NCBI GenBank assembly: GCA_900230115.1
Contig: LT907983.1
Span: 3,549,001 to 3,613,000 of the forward strand
Source: Spirosomataceae bacterium TFI 002
Lineage (GTDB): Bacteria; Bacteroidota; Bacteroidia; Cytophagales; Spirosomataceae
DNA: 64,000 nucleotides
Reading direction: 5' to 3'
The notes below the pieces were generated by a model. That model had not been told where the DNA came from. It made no database searches and worked only from the letters and a program-made list of their open reading frames with translations. Both the position numbers and the translations under genes were made by a program. Positions 55,866 to 64,000 of this stretch are shown one piece after another (position 1 is the first letter of the stretch; every line of letters starts with the position of its first letter).

Positions 55866-57115
55866 CTATATATTTAAGCTATTATTTAATGTTTCAAATT
55901 TAGGGTTTAGTACATCGTTTTTTGATGCAAAATCCATTGCCATTTTAGCTTCTTTTTTTGCTAAATCAAGTTTGCCACTCAATTTATATAGTCTTGCAGA
56001 TTCGTAATAATACTCTGCTTTTTGATTATCTTGACTAATCGATTCCAACGAGCTAGAAAGCCATTTACGAGCATCATTTATAAAAGTGCTATTAGGAAAG
56101 TTATCGATAAATACACTTGTTATATATACTCTAGCAGAGCCGTTCTCCTTGAACTTGTCAATGATATTATTGCCTGTGGCTAGAGCTTTAAGCAAGTTAC
56201 CTTCACGAATGAATGCCTTAGCTTCTAATTCCCATAAATAGGAATCAGCATATTGACCAGCACCAATGATTTCCATATACTTCCGAATTTTGTTAAGCTG
56301 ACCTATGTTGTAGAATCGGCTTCTAGACCCAATAAGAGAATTCTGAATAATCCGTGTAAATACATTGTTTTCACCACCAGCATGACCGTCTTCAATCTCA
56401 TAGTCCTTAGCCTTTGAATAATTGTTAAACCAATACTTTGCGAAACCATTGTTAACATCCAAGATGCACTTTTTAGTAATTTTCCAGCTAGTCCTACTTC
56501 CCAGATTTTCATAAGGATAAATTTCGAACAACTTTTCTCCTACTTCTATTGCTAAAGTTGTATCCTTTGTGACGATATTAAATGCCGCAAAACTTGCAAG
56601 AAAGTTTAGTGTTCGTTCTCCACTTTCGTATCTATGGGCATAACTCTCTGCTCGCTTGTTGGGGTCTAAGGCTATATCTGCAACATCATTTATTGTACCT
56701 ACATCTGGAGTGACATCAGACTGGTGAATAAGCTTCCCATCCCCATTAAAAAACAAAAACATTGGCCAACTTGGAAGCCATATATCTCTCTCATTTAAAA
56801 AGCTTACAACTTCTTGATTTTCAACGTTTAACTTAAAATTTGCAAAGTTTATATTGTACTTTTTTGCAACCTCCTTATTTTCAAAAAAAGGTTCTAGACT
56901 TTGACATACTGGACAATTTGGTGAAAAACACTCAACAAATAGAATCTGATTATTTGCTTTTGCCTTGGATAAAGCTACGTTTAAATCCTTTTCCCAAGTT
57001 CTTGATTTTCATTTATTGGCTCTTCACTCCGTCCTGAAGTGTTTGTGTGAGCCTCTTGAGAAGTTGACTTACAGCTCAAAAGTAAAAGTACACTTAGTAT
57101 TATTGCTACTTTCAT
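55866..57115 (-). pseudogene. Thioredoxin-domain lipoprotein gene broken by a frameshift
   Basis: Two frames together make one gene. Frame 1 starts at ATG 57115 and encodes a lipoprotein signal (LLLLSCKSTS, Cys15), then stops at TAA 56983-56981 after 44 residues. Frame 2 is open from about 57012 to 55866. It reads TWEKDLNVALSKAKA, then the thioredoxin site FSPNCPVCQSLEPFF and WLPSWPMFLFFNGDG, followed by about 280 residues of helical repeats. A one- or two-base indel near 56985-57010 explains the break. No start codon of frame 2 would keep the thioredoxin domain. Function before decay: periplasmic redox lipoprotein. A sequencing error or programmed shift cannot be excluded. Confidence 0.75.
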
Positions 57116-57188
57116 TTAAAATTCTTTTTGAATTATACAATTCCTTTACAAATTTAATCGAATTGAATTATTTTTTAATAAAATTTCA

Positions 57189-57342
57189 GGAATCATGGTG
57201 CGGTGGCGTGATCTGCTGTCAATAATTGACCTTGGAGTAAAGCTCAATAGGCGTTCTTTCTCTCACACATTCGTTTTTTGGTACCAATGATAACCCGCAT
57301 AATTTACGATCAGGGCAGGAGTATAGGCAGTTTTAGATTCTT
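57189..57342 (-). pseudogene. Relic fragment of an amidohydrolase gene
   Basis: This 154-bp stretch matches 57957-58122 inside the neighbouring amidohydrolase gene, with about 17 mismatches in the first 100 bp by eye and a 12-bp in-frame deletion. Read on the minus strand it gives ESKTAYTPALIVNYAG, then WYQKTNV, a stop where the intact gene has Trp (TGA for TGG), then EKERLLSFTPRSIIDSRSR. It is therefore a decayed paralog fragment, not a recent exact copy. Confidence 0.85.
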
Positions 57343-57348
57343 CTTTTC

Positions 57349-57378
57349 CCTCAGAGTCTCAATTTCGGGATCCTGAGG
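57349..57378. repeat. Hairpin related to H2 at 53.8 kb
   Basis: CCTCAGAGTCTC and GGGATCCTGAGG form an imperfect 12-bp stem. The left arm shares CCTCAGAGTC with the H2 hairpin at 53836, which suggests a small dispersed palindromic repeat. Confidence 0.4.
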
Positions 57379-57478
57379 CTGAGTCATGTTACAAATAAAA
57401 TTCTTAGTCTTCTTTCGAGAGACTGGGTGGTGAATAAAAGTCAAATATTTTCGAATAAATTTATTAAACCCCACTTTC

Positions 57479-60400
57479 TCAATGATTCCCACAAGAACAC
57501 TTCACTTGGCTTTGGACATTTGTGTCGTCGTGCCATTCAAAAGAACTTGCGTTTGTTCCTTTATTCCAATAGAAAGTAGGCTCACTGCCTTCAATCGCCA
57601 TATTTTTCATGGTATTGGCATCGTATAGTACACCATTTTTCATGGTATGCGTGATGCTTTCGGTGTTTTTGATATTAGTAATTGGATTGAGTTCTAAAAT
57701 CAAAAGATCGGCGAGCTTTCCTACTTCAAGAGATCCAATCGACTTGTCTAAACCTAAAGAATTTGCAGGGATAATTGTTGCGGATTTTAAGGCTTGATGA
57801 TTGCTCATTCCTCCCTGTTGTAACATCCATGTTTCCCAATGTGCACCGAGCCCTTGTAGCTGGCCATGAGCACCCATATTTACATTTACACCCAAGTCGG
57901 CTAAAACCTTACAACTCTCCGATGTTTGAATATGACCTATTTGGTACTCTTCATCTGGAATCATAGTACGATGACGTGAGCGGCTGTCGATAATTGATCT
58001 GGGAGTGAAATTCAATAGACGCTCTTTCTCCCACACGTTTGTTTTTTGGTACCAATAGTATTCTCCGCTCATGCCAGCATAATTTACGATGAGGGTAGGT
58101 GTATAGGCAGTTTTAGATTCTTTCCAAAGATTGAGCATGTCACCATATAGGGGAGCTACCGGTATATTGTGCTCTATGGTGGTATGTCCATCGAGAATCA
58201 TAGACAAATTGTGCAAGAAGAAAGAGCCACCTTCTGGCACAACCATCATCTTTAATTCTCTTGCTCCAGCAATTACTTTTTGTCTTTGATCTCTTCGTGG
58301 TTGATTGTAACTTTTAACAGAAAATGCTCCGTAAGACTGCGTTCTACGTAAAGCACTCTTAGCATCTTCTAGTGTTTCTATAGGAGCCTTAAAGTCTCCG
58401 TCTGCTCCATATAGAATGGTTCCAGTACTGAAAACCCTAGGGCCAACCATTTTTCCAGCTTTGATCATTTCGCTTTGGGCAAAAACAGTTTCGGAGTTTG
58501 CCGATGGATCGTGCATGGTGGTAACTCCATAGGCTAGATTCGCATAGTATGGCCAGTGTTTTTGTGGTGTAAGTCCGTATCGAAAATGGCTTCCGTGTGC
58601 GTGTGCATCCACCATTCCTGGCATAATTGTTTTACCGCTGCAGTCTATCACCGTTGCTCCATTGGAGGAGATGTTTTTGCCGACTTTACTTATTTTATTA
58701 CCCTCTATAAGTATGCTTCCTTTTTCTAAAACTTCATCGCCATTCATGGTAATGATTCTAGCGTTTTTGAGCAAGTAGGAGGTTTTTGGTATACTTTGAT
58801 CAATTTCAAGCCCTACTGATATTCCTTTTTCTGGAATTTTGAAAAGGCTATCTGCTTTACCTGCTACGAATTCAAACCTATCTGCAATATCTACAGAGAA
58901 GTATTCTTCGCCCAAGGTGTAATGAACGGTTTTGCTATCTGCACTCCAGTGTAGATTAATTCCCGCGTCTTTTGCAATGAGTTTGACAGGGTAGGAGTCT
59001 GTTTTACTTCCAATATCTACAGCTTGACCGGTTTGAGCAAATGCTCCTACATATACTTTATGAAGGTCTACAAAACTAACCCAATTGCCATCAGGCGAAA
59101 TTGTGAATTGTCCTGCATATTTTCCTTTTAGATGAGTTTTTATGTCTTCACCATCTAGTTTGCAACTTTTGAGTGATTTGTCAATGCTGCCAAATAAAAT
59201 TCCACCTTCATGAAATATGATGCGGTCTGCTTTGTCATTGAAAACAGGATACTCTCCTTGGTTGATTACAAAATTTGATTGTTTAGAATTAAGGTCGAGC
59301 GTGTAAATTCCAGGCTTCATCGTGTAAGCATATCCCATGACATTGTCGCTGCCATCTCTGTTATAAACAATCTTGTTTCCGTCGGGTGAGAAACTTGGCG
59401 TACGATAAATTCCTTTTTCAGTAGTGACGACTTGAGCTTCGTTTGGTTTGTTCCAGTTTAGGATTTTTATAGAGCCTGCACTTTCATCTTTCCAAGTTAC
59501 GTAAGCCAGTTTTGTTCCGTCTTTTGAAAACGCTGGTTCGAATTCAAACTCATCGTTTTGTGTAATTCTCACTGGTTTACCATTTGGAAGGGATTTTTTC
59601 CAAATGTGCCCTACGGCATTAAATACAAGCCATTTTCCATCTGGCGAGGTAACTGCGTTTCTGATGACCTTGGCAGTGAATTTTTCGCCAGCAAAATCTT
59701 GTTGAAACCTTACGGCATCATAAATTTTCTGTTTTACATTGGCAGTGAAAGGAACCTCAATTGCAGTGTTTGCATTATTGATGTCTATTTTCTGTAATTT
59801 CCCATTTGCCCAAATCACAATATTTTGATCATCTGGCGTCCAATTGAAACCAGTATAGATTCCAAAGATTGTCCAAGCTTCGCTTTGGTCCTTAGAGAGC
59901 TTGTCGTAAACGGGCCATTCGAGACCAGTTTCTAAGTCCTTGAGATATAGAACAGTTTTGGTTCTCACTCGTCTTACAAAGGCTAGTTTTTTGCCATCGT
60001 GCGATATTTGTGGTCGAAAAGCTCCACCGCTTCCTCCTGTTATTGTCTTTATTTCGCCATTTTCAAGATCATACCTTTTGATTACGTGAATTTGACTATT
60101 GGGGTCTTTATTGTATTGAAAGTAACCTCCAGGATACATGTCTTCGCTGTAGTAGATGTATTTTCCATCTAGCGATGCGGATGGCTCATTTAAGTCTTGT
60201 TGATCGTTTTTGCGTTTTGTAAGTTGTAGTCCTTTTCCTCCACTTGTGTGGTACATCCACAACTCACCAGCACCCAATGAGCGAGAAGAGCTAAAGTGTT
60301 TCCTTGCAATGATATAATCTCCCTTTGCAGACCAAACTCCGTTATTTAGTAATCGGAAGTCTTCTTTGGTGATTTGCTCTGCTTTTTTGCTTTTGCGGTC

Positions 60401-60742
60401 ATATATCCAGCAATTATCACCACCACCAGCATCGGATGTAAATAGGATTTTGCTGCCATCTGGCGAATATCTTGGTTGAACTTCTATGGCGTGTCCACTT
60501 CTTATAATTGTCGCACTTCCACCGCTTATGGGCATTTCATAGATGTCACCTAATAAGTCAAAAGCGATCATTTTGCCATCAGGCGAGATATCGAGATTCA
60601 TCCATGTTCCTTCAGAGGTATTGAAGCTTACGTCTTTGAAAGGTCCTGGAGGGTTGTTGACGTCCCATTTTTCTTTTTCTTGAGCAAAAGAACATATGGA
60701 AATTAAGCTAAGAGCTAAAATTGCTTTTATGAATTTTTTCAT
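57479..60742 (-). CDS. Secreted amidohydrolase with N-terminal beta-propeller
   Basis: A 1087-aa exported protein. A signal peptide (to SFAQ) precedes a TolB/PD40-type propeller (about residues 40-630) with many SPDGK(W/M)-type repeats such as DISPDGKMIAFDLLGD. An amidohydrolase-superfamily barrel follows, with the metal motif MPGMVDAHAHGSHF, the later IEHNIPV and a C-terminal GLDKSIGSLEVGKLADLLIL block. These fusion proteins are common in Bacteroidota; substrates are unknown, though peptidase-like or cyclic-amide hydrolysis has been proposed for the family. It ends in an unusual CSCGNH tail. A relic of a paralog lies just downstream. Confidence 0.85.
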   Translation of the reverse strand: MKKFIKAILALSLISICSFAQEKEKWDVNNPPGPFKDVSFNTSEGTWMNLDISPDGKMIAFDLLGDIYEMPISGGSATIIRSGHAIEVQPRYSPDGSKILFTSDAGGGDNCWIYDRKSKKAEQITKEDFRLLNNGVWSAKGDYIIARKHFSSSRSLGAGELWMYHTSGGKGLQLTKRKNDQQDLNEPSASLDGKYIYYSEDMYPGGYFQYNKDPNSQIHVIKRYDLENGEIKTITGGSGGAFRPQISHDGKKLAFVRRVRTKTVLYLKDLETGLEWPVYDKLSKDQSEAWTIFGIYTGFNWTPDDQNIVIWANGKLQKIDINNANTAIEVPFTANVKQKIYDAVRFQQDFAGEKFTAKVIRNAVTSPDGKWLVFNAVGHIWKKSLPNGKPVRITQNDEFEFEPAFSKDGTKLAYVTWKDESAGSIKILNWNKPNEAQVVTTEKGIYRTPSFSPDGNKIVYNRDGSDNVMGYAYTMKPGIYTLDLNSKQSNFVINQGEYPVFNDKADRIIFHEGGILFGSIDKSLKSCKLDGEDIKTHLKGKYAGQFTISPDGNWVSFVDLHKVYVGAFAQTGQAVDIGSKTDSYPVKLIAKDAGINLHWSADSKTVHYTLGEEYFSVDIADRFEFVAGKADSLFKIPEKGISVGLEIDQSIPKTSYLLKNARIITMNGDEVLEKGSILIEGNKISKVGKNISSNGATVIDCSGKTIMPGMVDAHAHGSHFRYGLTPQKHWPYYANLAYGVTTMHDPSANSETVFAQSEMIKAGKMVGPRVFSTGTILYGADGDFKAPIETLEDAKSALRRTQSYGAFSVKSYNQPRRDQRQKVIAGARELKMMVVPEGGSFFLHNLSMILDGHTTIEHNIPVAPLYGDMLNLWKESKTAYTPTLIVNYAGMSGEYYWYQKTNVWEKERLLNFTPRSIIDSRSRHRTMIPDEEYQIGHIQTSESCKVLADLGVNVNMGAHGQLQGLGAHWETWMLQQGGMSNHQALKSATIIPANSLGLDKSIGSLEVGKLADLLILELNPITNIKNTESITHTMKNGVLYDANTMKNMAIEGSEPTFYWNKGTNASSFEWHDDTNVQSQVKCSCGNH

Positions 60743-60930
60743 GGGGTGTTTATTGATGTATTGTTGTCCGATTAAATATAAAATTCAACAATTGTTATTG
60801 AATATCGTAAATTTGAACATATTTATTCTACTCTTATTTATTACTCTCAGTATTTGCCTGGTTCGATTTCAAGCAGTTAATGGTGTAATAATTAATATGT
60901 TGCGAGTTGTTTTTTGAAAATCAGTAGTTC

Positions 60931-63075
60931 TTAATTAAAGAATACTTCGTCTATAAATACCCAACCTTTATCACCTTTTCCACGATGCCACGAAGGTAGC
61001 TTAGCAATTGGCTTGGCAACAATCTTAACATACTTGTAGGTTGACCCTGCAGGCAGAATTGCACTTATACCTACGTTTTTTCTAGGTTCTACTTTTGTTA
61101 GCTGTTCGGGGATTTGAGTTTGAATAAGCTTCAAATTGTTTTTGTCGGTTCCTGCCCAAAACTCAACCTTGGTTGGTGGCATAATGTATCCACTTTCTTG
61201 CGATAAATAGCTCACAGAAATATTATTAATTACCTCGGCTTTCTCAAATTCGAAAAGGCAAACCAGGTCTGTCTCCTTGTAACCTAACCAATTATTGTCT
61301 TTGAAATTATCGATATCTCCCTTTTTTAGATCAATGAGTGTTTGTCCACCGTTGGCTTTATACTGATCATTTGGAGCTGTGAGTAGAGTGCTTGAAATGG
61401 GAGAAAGCTTCGCGAAATAAAAGTCGCTTTCAAGTATTTCGCTTGAATACCAGCCGTCTTTAACTGCACAAGCTTTCAGTTTCGTGTATTTCGTCATTTC
61501 TATAGGATCCTTGTAAATCAATCCATTCGCACTGTCGGGTGTAGTGCCATCCAAAGTGTAGCGAATTTCTACACCTTTGAGAACATGCTTTAATACGATT
61601 TTTTCTTTATCTTTTATCACTGTCTTTTTATTGACAAGGGTAGGAGCGTTTAACCTTAATGGGGCTTCTTTACTTGGATCGAAGCCTTCAAATATTGCAA
61701 GTTTTGGCGAAGCGGTTTGAAGTTCATCTTTAAGCTTGTTACTCATTGGTACTTCCCATACATAAAGCTCTTCTAAACTTTTTAGCGACTTGAGCTTCTC
61801 CATGTTTTGTGAAGTAAACTTAGTGTTAGAAATAGCAAGGCTCTTTAAATTCTTCAGTTTAGATAGTTCTTCTATACTTGCCCCTTCTATATCGGTACCA
61901 TTCAAATTTAGGTATTCGAGGTTTTTGAAATTTGAAATAATACCCAAATCCTTATCTGTTAAGGGCATTTTTGCGAGGTTCAAACTTATAATTTGGTCGC
62001 CTACTTTTTTCAATCCTTCTAATGTTTCTACATTGAACCTTTGACTTACAAAAAACTTAGCTTCCAATGCTGGTGAGCCATAGGCCAATGGATACACAGA
62101 GCAAAAAGGAGTGTTAGCTTCTTCAATAGCCGATTCGCTAGCTCCAGCAAAAGTATAAACCTTACTTGGAGTGAATTCCTTTTCGGCTCCGCCCATCACT
62201 AGGTCATAAAACTCAGGTTTGGTTTTGTAATCTCCAATGAGCTTATCAGTAGAGGCACCTTCATTTATCCAAGCAGTAAGTACTTGTATTTCGTATGTTG
62301 TGAGCTGTGGTTTTCCTTTTGGAGGCATGTGCTCTTTTTCTTCTAATGGTAACAGAGCTCTTTTGATCAAATGGCTATTTAAAGCATTTCCTGGTTCCCA
62401 TAGAAAACCATTTTTACCACCTTTCATTAACTTGGCAATGGTGCTCATGTTGAGCTCTCCTTTTACTTTTTGGTCATTATGGCACTGTATACACTTCTGT
62501 TCCAGAATAGGAAATATCTTAGCGGTATAGATATTTGACGAGTCAGTTAATTCTATTTTTTCTTCTGTTTTAAATGCCTCGAAAATAAAATTCTCTCCGT
62601 GCGTAATTTCGCCACCAATATGCCCTGCGGCTATCATGGCAACCATTCCTGCTCCTAAAATTCCCCATTCAATTTTTGGGTTTTGAATTTTTGGGAAAAG
62701 GTAAATGAGGTAAGCGATCCAGCTAAAAAGTACACCGGTCCATTTATGCCAAAATAACTGATCAATAGAGTATGAGCTCTCGTTGCTGAGAAATAGTCCA
62801 AATATTGCTGTAGAAACGGCAAGCAATGCGGTTGTACCAGCTAAGAGCGTAAAGATCTTTGAGAAGGTATCGGCTTCCAGTTCTTTTTTGAAAAGAAACA
62901 AGACAATCAAAGCCACAAATAAACCTATAGGCAAATGGAGTAAAAGTGGATGCATCCTTCCTAAAGGTTGCAAAAAAACTGGAACTTGAAGCTTTGATTC
63001 GAATAGAAGAAAGAAAACCAAAAGCACATTTAGACCAACAAGTCCATTGCTTAATATTTTATGAAATTTACTCAT
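60931..63075 (-). CDS. Membrane-anchored cytochrome c / LRR / discoidin fusion protein
   Basis: A 714-aa protein. Residues about 10-160 hold four to five membrane helices. A planctomycete-type cytochrome c domain follows, with the heme site CIQCHN (Cys195, Cys198, His199) and a likely axial Met in EHMPPKG. Leucine-rich repeats span about 365-450 (KNLEYLNLNGTDIEGASIEE and others). A chitobiase-type domain (VEIRYTLDGTTPDSANG) and a discoidin-like module (ending WVFIDEVFFN) close the chain. The next gene on the strand upstream is a DUF1501 gene, a known companion of such cytochromes. The combination suggests electron transfer tied to surface carbohydrate binding; the substrate is unknown. Confidence 0.82.
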   Translation of the reverse strand: MSKFHKILSNGLVGLNVLLVFFLLFESKLQVPVFLQPLGRMHPLLLHLPIGLFVALIVLFLFKKELEADTFSKIFTLLAGTTALLAVSTAIFGLFLSNESSYSIDQLFWHKWTGVLFSWIAYLIYLFPKIQNPKIEWGILGAGMVAMIAAGHIGGEITHGENFIFEAFKTEEKIELTDSSNIYTAKIFPILEQKCIQCHNDQKVKGELNMSTIAKLMKGGKNGFLWEPGNALNSHLIKRALLPLEEKEHMPPKGKPQLTTYEIQVLTAWINEGASTDKLIGDYKTKPEFYDLVMGGAEKEFTPSKVYTFAGASESAIEEANTPFCSVYPLAYGSPALEAKFFVSQRFNVETLEGLKKVGDQIISLNLAKMPLTDKDLGIISNFKNLEYLNLNGTDIEGASIEELSKLKNLKSLAISNTKFTSQNMEKLKSLKSLEELYVWEVPMSNKLKDELQTASPKLAIFEGFDPSKEAPLRLNAPTLVNKKTVIKDKEKIVLKHVLKGVEIRYTLDGTTPDSANGLIYKDPIEMTKYTKLKACAVKDGWYSSEILESDFYFAKLSPISSTLLTAPNDQYKANGGQTLIDLKKGDIDNFKDNNWLGYKETDLVCLFEFEKAEVINNISVSYLSQESGYIMPPTKVEFWAGTDKNNLKLIQTQIPEQLTKVEPRKNVGISAILPAGSTYKYVKIVAKPIAKLPSWHRGKGDKGWVFIDEVFFN

Positions 63076-63187
63076 GGATAAGAGGTAATAACAATTCGCT
63101 TGTATCGGTTGAAATTAGGACGTATGCCTATGTTTCAACTTAGGGTTAAGTGATATATTTTTGATTATTAAATGGATTCCAAAAGTA

Positions 63188-64000
63188 TCAGGCCAATATT
63201 CCTGGTACCAACTTACCGGCAACATCAGTAAGTCTATACCTTCTTCCTAAGTGCTTGTAGGTCAATTTTTCGTGATCTAGCCCAGCCAGGTGCATAACAG
63301 TCGCATGGAAATCATTAACGTGAACTGGATCTTTGATAATGTTGTATCCAAATTCATCTGTTTCTCCATAAACTGTTCCGGGCTTTATTCCACCACCAGC
63401 CATCCAGATACTGTATGCCCTTGGGTGATGGTCGCGACCATAATTGTCTTTTGTAAATGAACCTTGGCAATAGTTTGTTCTTCCAAATTCACCACCCCAA
63501 ATCACGAGTGTTTCGTCTAGCAATCCTCTTTGCTTAAGGTCGGTAATAAGGGCAGCAGAAGCTCTATCCACATCCATAGCTTGACCAGCCATTTCGTTGG
63601 GTAAGTTACCATGCTGATCCCATCCTTGATGATAGAGTTGTACAAACCTCACTCCCGATTCTGAAAGTTTTCGTGCCATTAAGGCATTTGCTGCGTAAGT
63701 ACCAGGTATCAAACATTCTGGACCGTACATTTTTATGATATGGTCAGGCTCTTTGGACAAGTCGGTAAGCTCAGGTACAGCAGTTTGCATTCTGTAGGCC
63801 ATTTCGTACTGTTGTACTTTGGCTTGAATTTCGGGGTCTCCATTTTGCTCAAAGCCCATTCCATTCAATTCGGCAAGCTTATCGAGCATTTTCCTTCTTG
63901 CTTTTTTGTCCAAAGCCTCAGGGTCATTTAGATATAAAATAGGATCTTCTCCACTGCTAAATATAACGCCTTGGTGTGTTGAGTCTAAAAAGCCATTGCT
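63188..64000 (-). CDS. DUF1501 (sulfatase-like) protein, C-terminal part
   Basis: The frame is open to the window edge, so about 270 C-terminal residues are seen and the start is outside. LYHQGWDQHGNLP, VIWGGEFGRTNYCQGS and GRDHHPRAYSIWMAGGG are typical DUF1501 blocks, with metal-binding His and Asp residues of the alkaline-phosphatase/sulfatase fold. A Leu codon (TTG at 63913) lies in frame and is not the start. These exported proteins usually pair with cytochrome-containing DUF1553/1549 or similar genes, as here. The exact reaction is unknown. Confidence 0.85.
   Translation of the reverse strand, partial: SNGFLDSTHQGVIFSSGEDPILYLNDPEALDKKARRKMLDKLAELNGMGFEQNGDPEIQAKVQQYEMAYRMQTAVPELTDLSKEPDHIIKMYGPECLIPGTYAANALMARKLSESGVRFVQLYHQGWDQHGNLPNEMAGQAMDVDRASAALITDLKQRGLLDETLVIWGGEFGRTNYCQGSFTKDNYGRDHHPRAYSIWMAGGGIKPGTVYGETDEFGYNIIKDPVHVNDFHATVMHLAGLDHEKLTYKHLGRRYRLTDVAGKLVPGILA

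Noticed and set aside
57310-57492. 60-aa minus-strand frame downstream of the amidohydrolase
   Set aside because: It runs through the relic in a different frame and has no recognisable content.

Overview
The window looks like chromosomal DNA of a Bacteroidota bacterium, most likely of the order Cytophagales. It has AT-rich intergenic DNA, weak Shine-Dalgarno signals, several TAnnTTTG promoter motifs, SusC/OmpA-type outer-membrane proteins, a TamB/TsaD divergent pair, a GbsR regulator and a complete Na+-translocating NADH:quinone reductase operon. I saw no rRNA, tRNA, CRISPR array, insertion sequence or phage structural gene.

Layout. At 0-3.7 kb is the end of a nitrous-oxide reductase (nos) maturation cluster: NosY, a fasciclin lipoprotein, a Cys-motif membrane protein and an OprC/NosA-like copper TonB receptor. 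At 3.8-13 kb are OsmC, two tandem SLC12-like transporters, LptB, two small envelope proteins and RecJ. At 13-19.4 kb are a BamA-like barrel and a hexuronate module (UxuA, KdgK, TRAP DctP-DctQ-DctM). At 19.6-29 kb are a secreted thioredoxin, a second-type DnaE polymerase, a dienelactone hydrolase and a bifunctional PutA. At 29-38 kb are TamB, TsaD and a class A penicillin-binding protein. At 38-41 kb are GbsR, a secreted EEP phosphatase, a 47-aa membrane protein not called by length-filtered gene finding, SixA and a CBS protein. At 40.6-47.7 kb is nqrABCDEF-apbE, convergent with a four-Cys membrane protein that may be the NqrM equivalent. At 48-53.5 kb are an S41 protease, IlvE and a GH20 hexosaminidase.

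From 53.5 to 57.4 kb the character changes. This is a sparse accessory and decaying segment. It holds a run of five consecutive RNA-type hairpins leading into a 29-codon hydrophobic ORF, a ribbon-helix-helix/TPR/HTH trio with its own codon habits, a thioredoxin lipoprotein broken by a frameshift, and a 154-bp relic of the neighbouring amidohydrolase gene with an in-frame stop. From 57.5 kb to the end are that amidohydrolase with a beta-propeller, a membrane-cytochrome-LRR-discoidin fusion, and the C-terminal part of a DUF1501 protein.

The genes suggest a respiratory, probably denitrification-capable heterotroph (N2O reduction, sodium-motive NADH dehydrogenase) that scavenges uronic acids, amino sugars and proline. 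The best candidates for undescribed biology are the structured-RNA/micro-ORF locus near 53.7-54.05 kb, the NqrM-like protein at 40.6 kb and the overlapped small membrane protein at 39.4 kb. All functions are inferred from sequence motifs read by eye; no database search was run.
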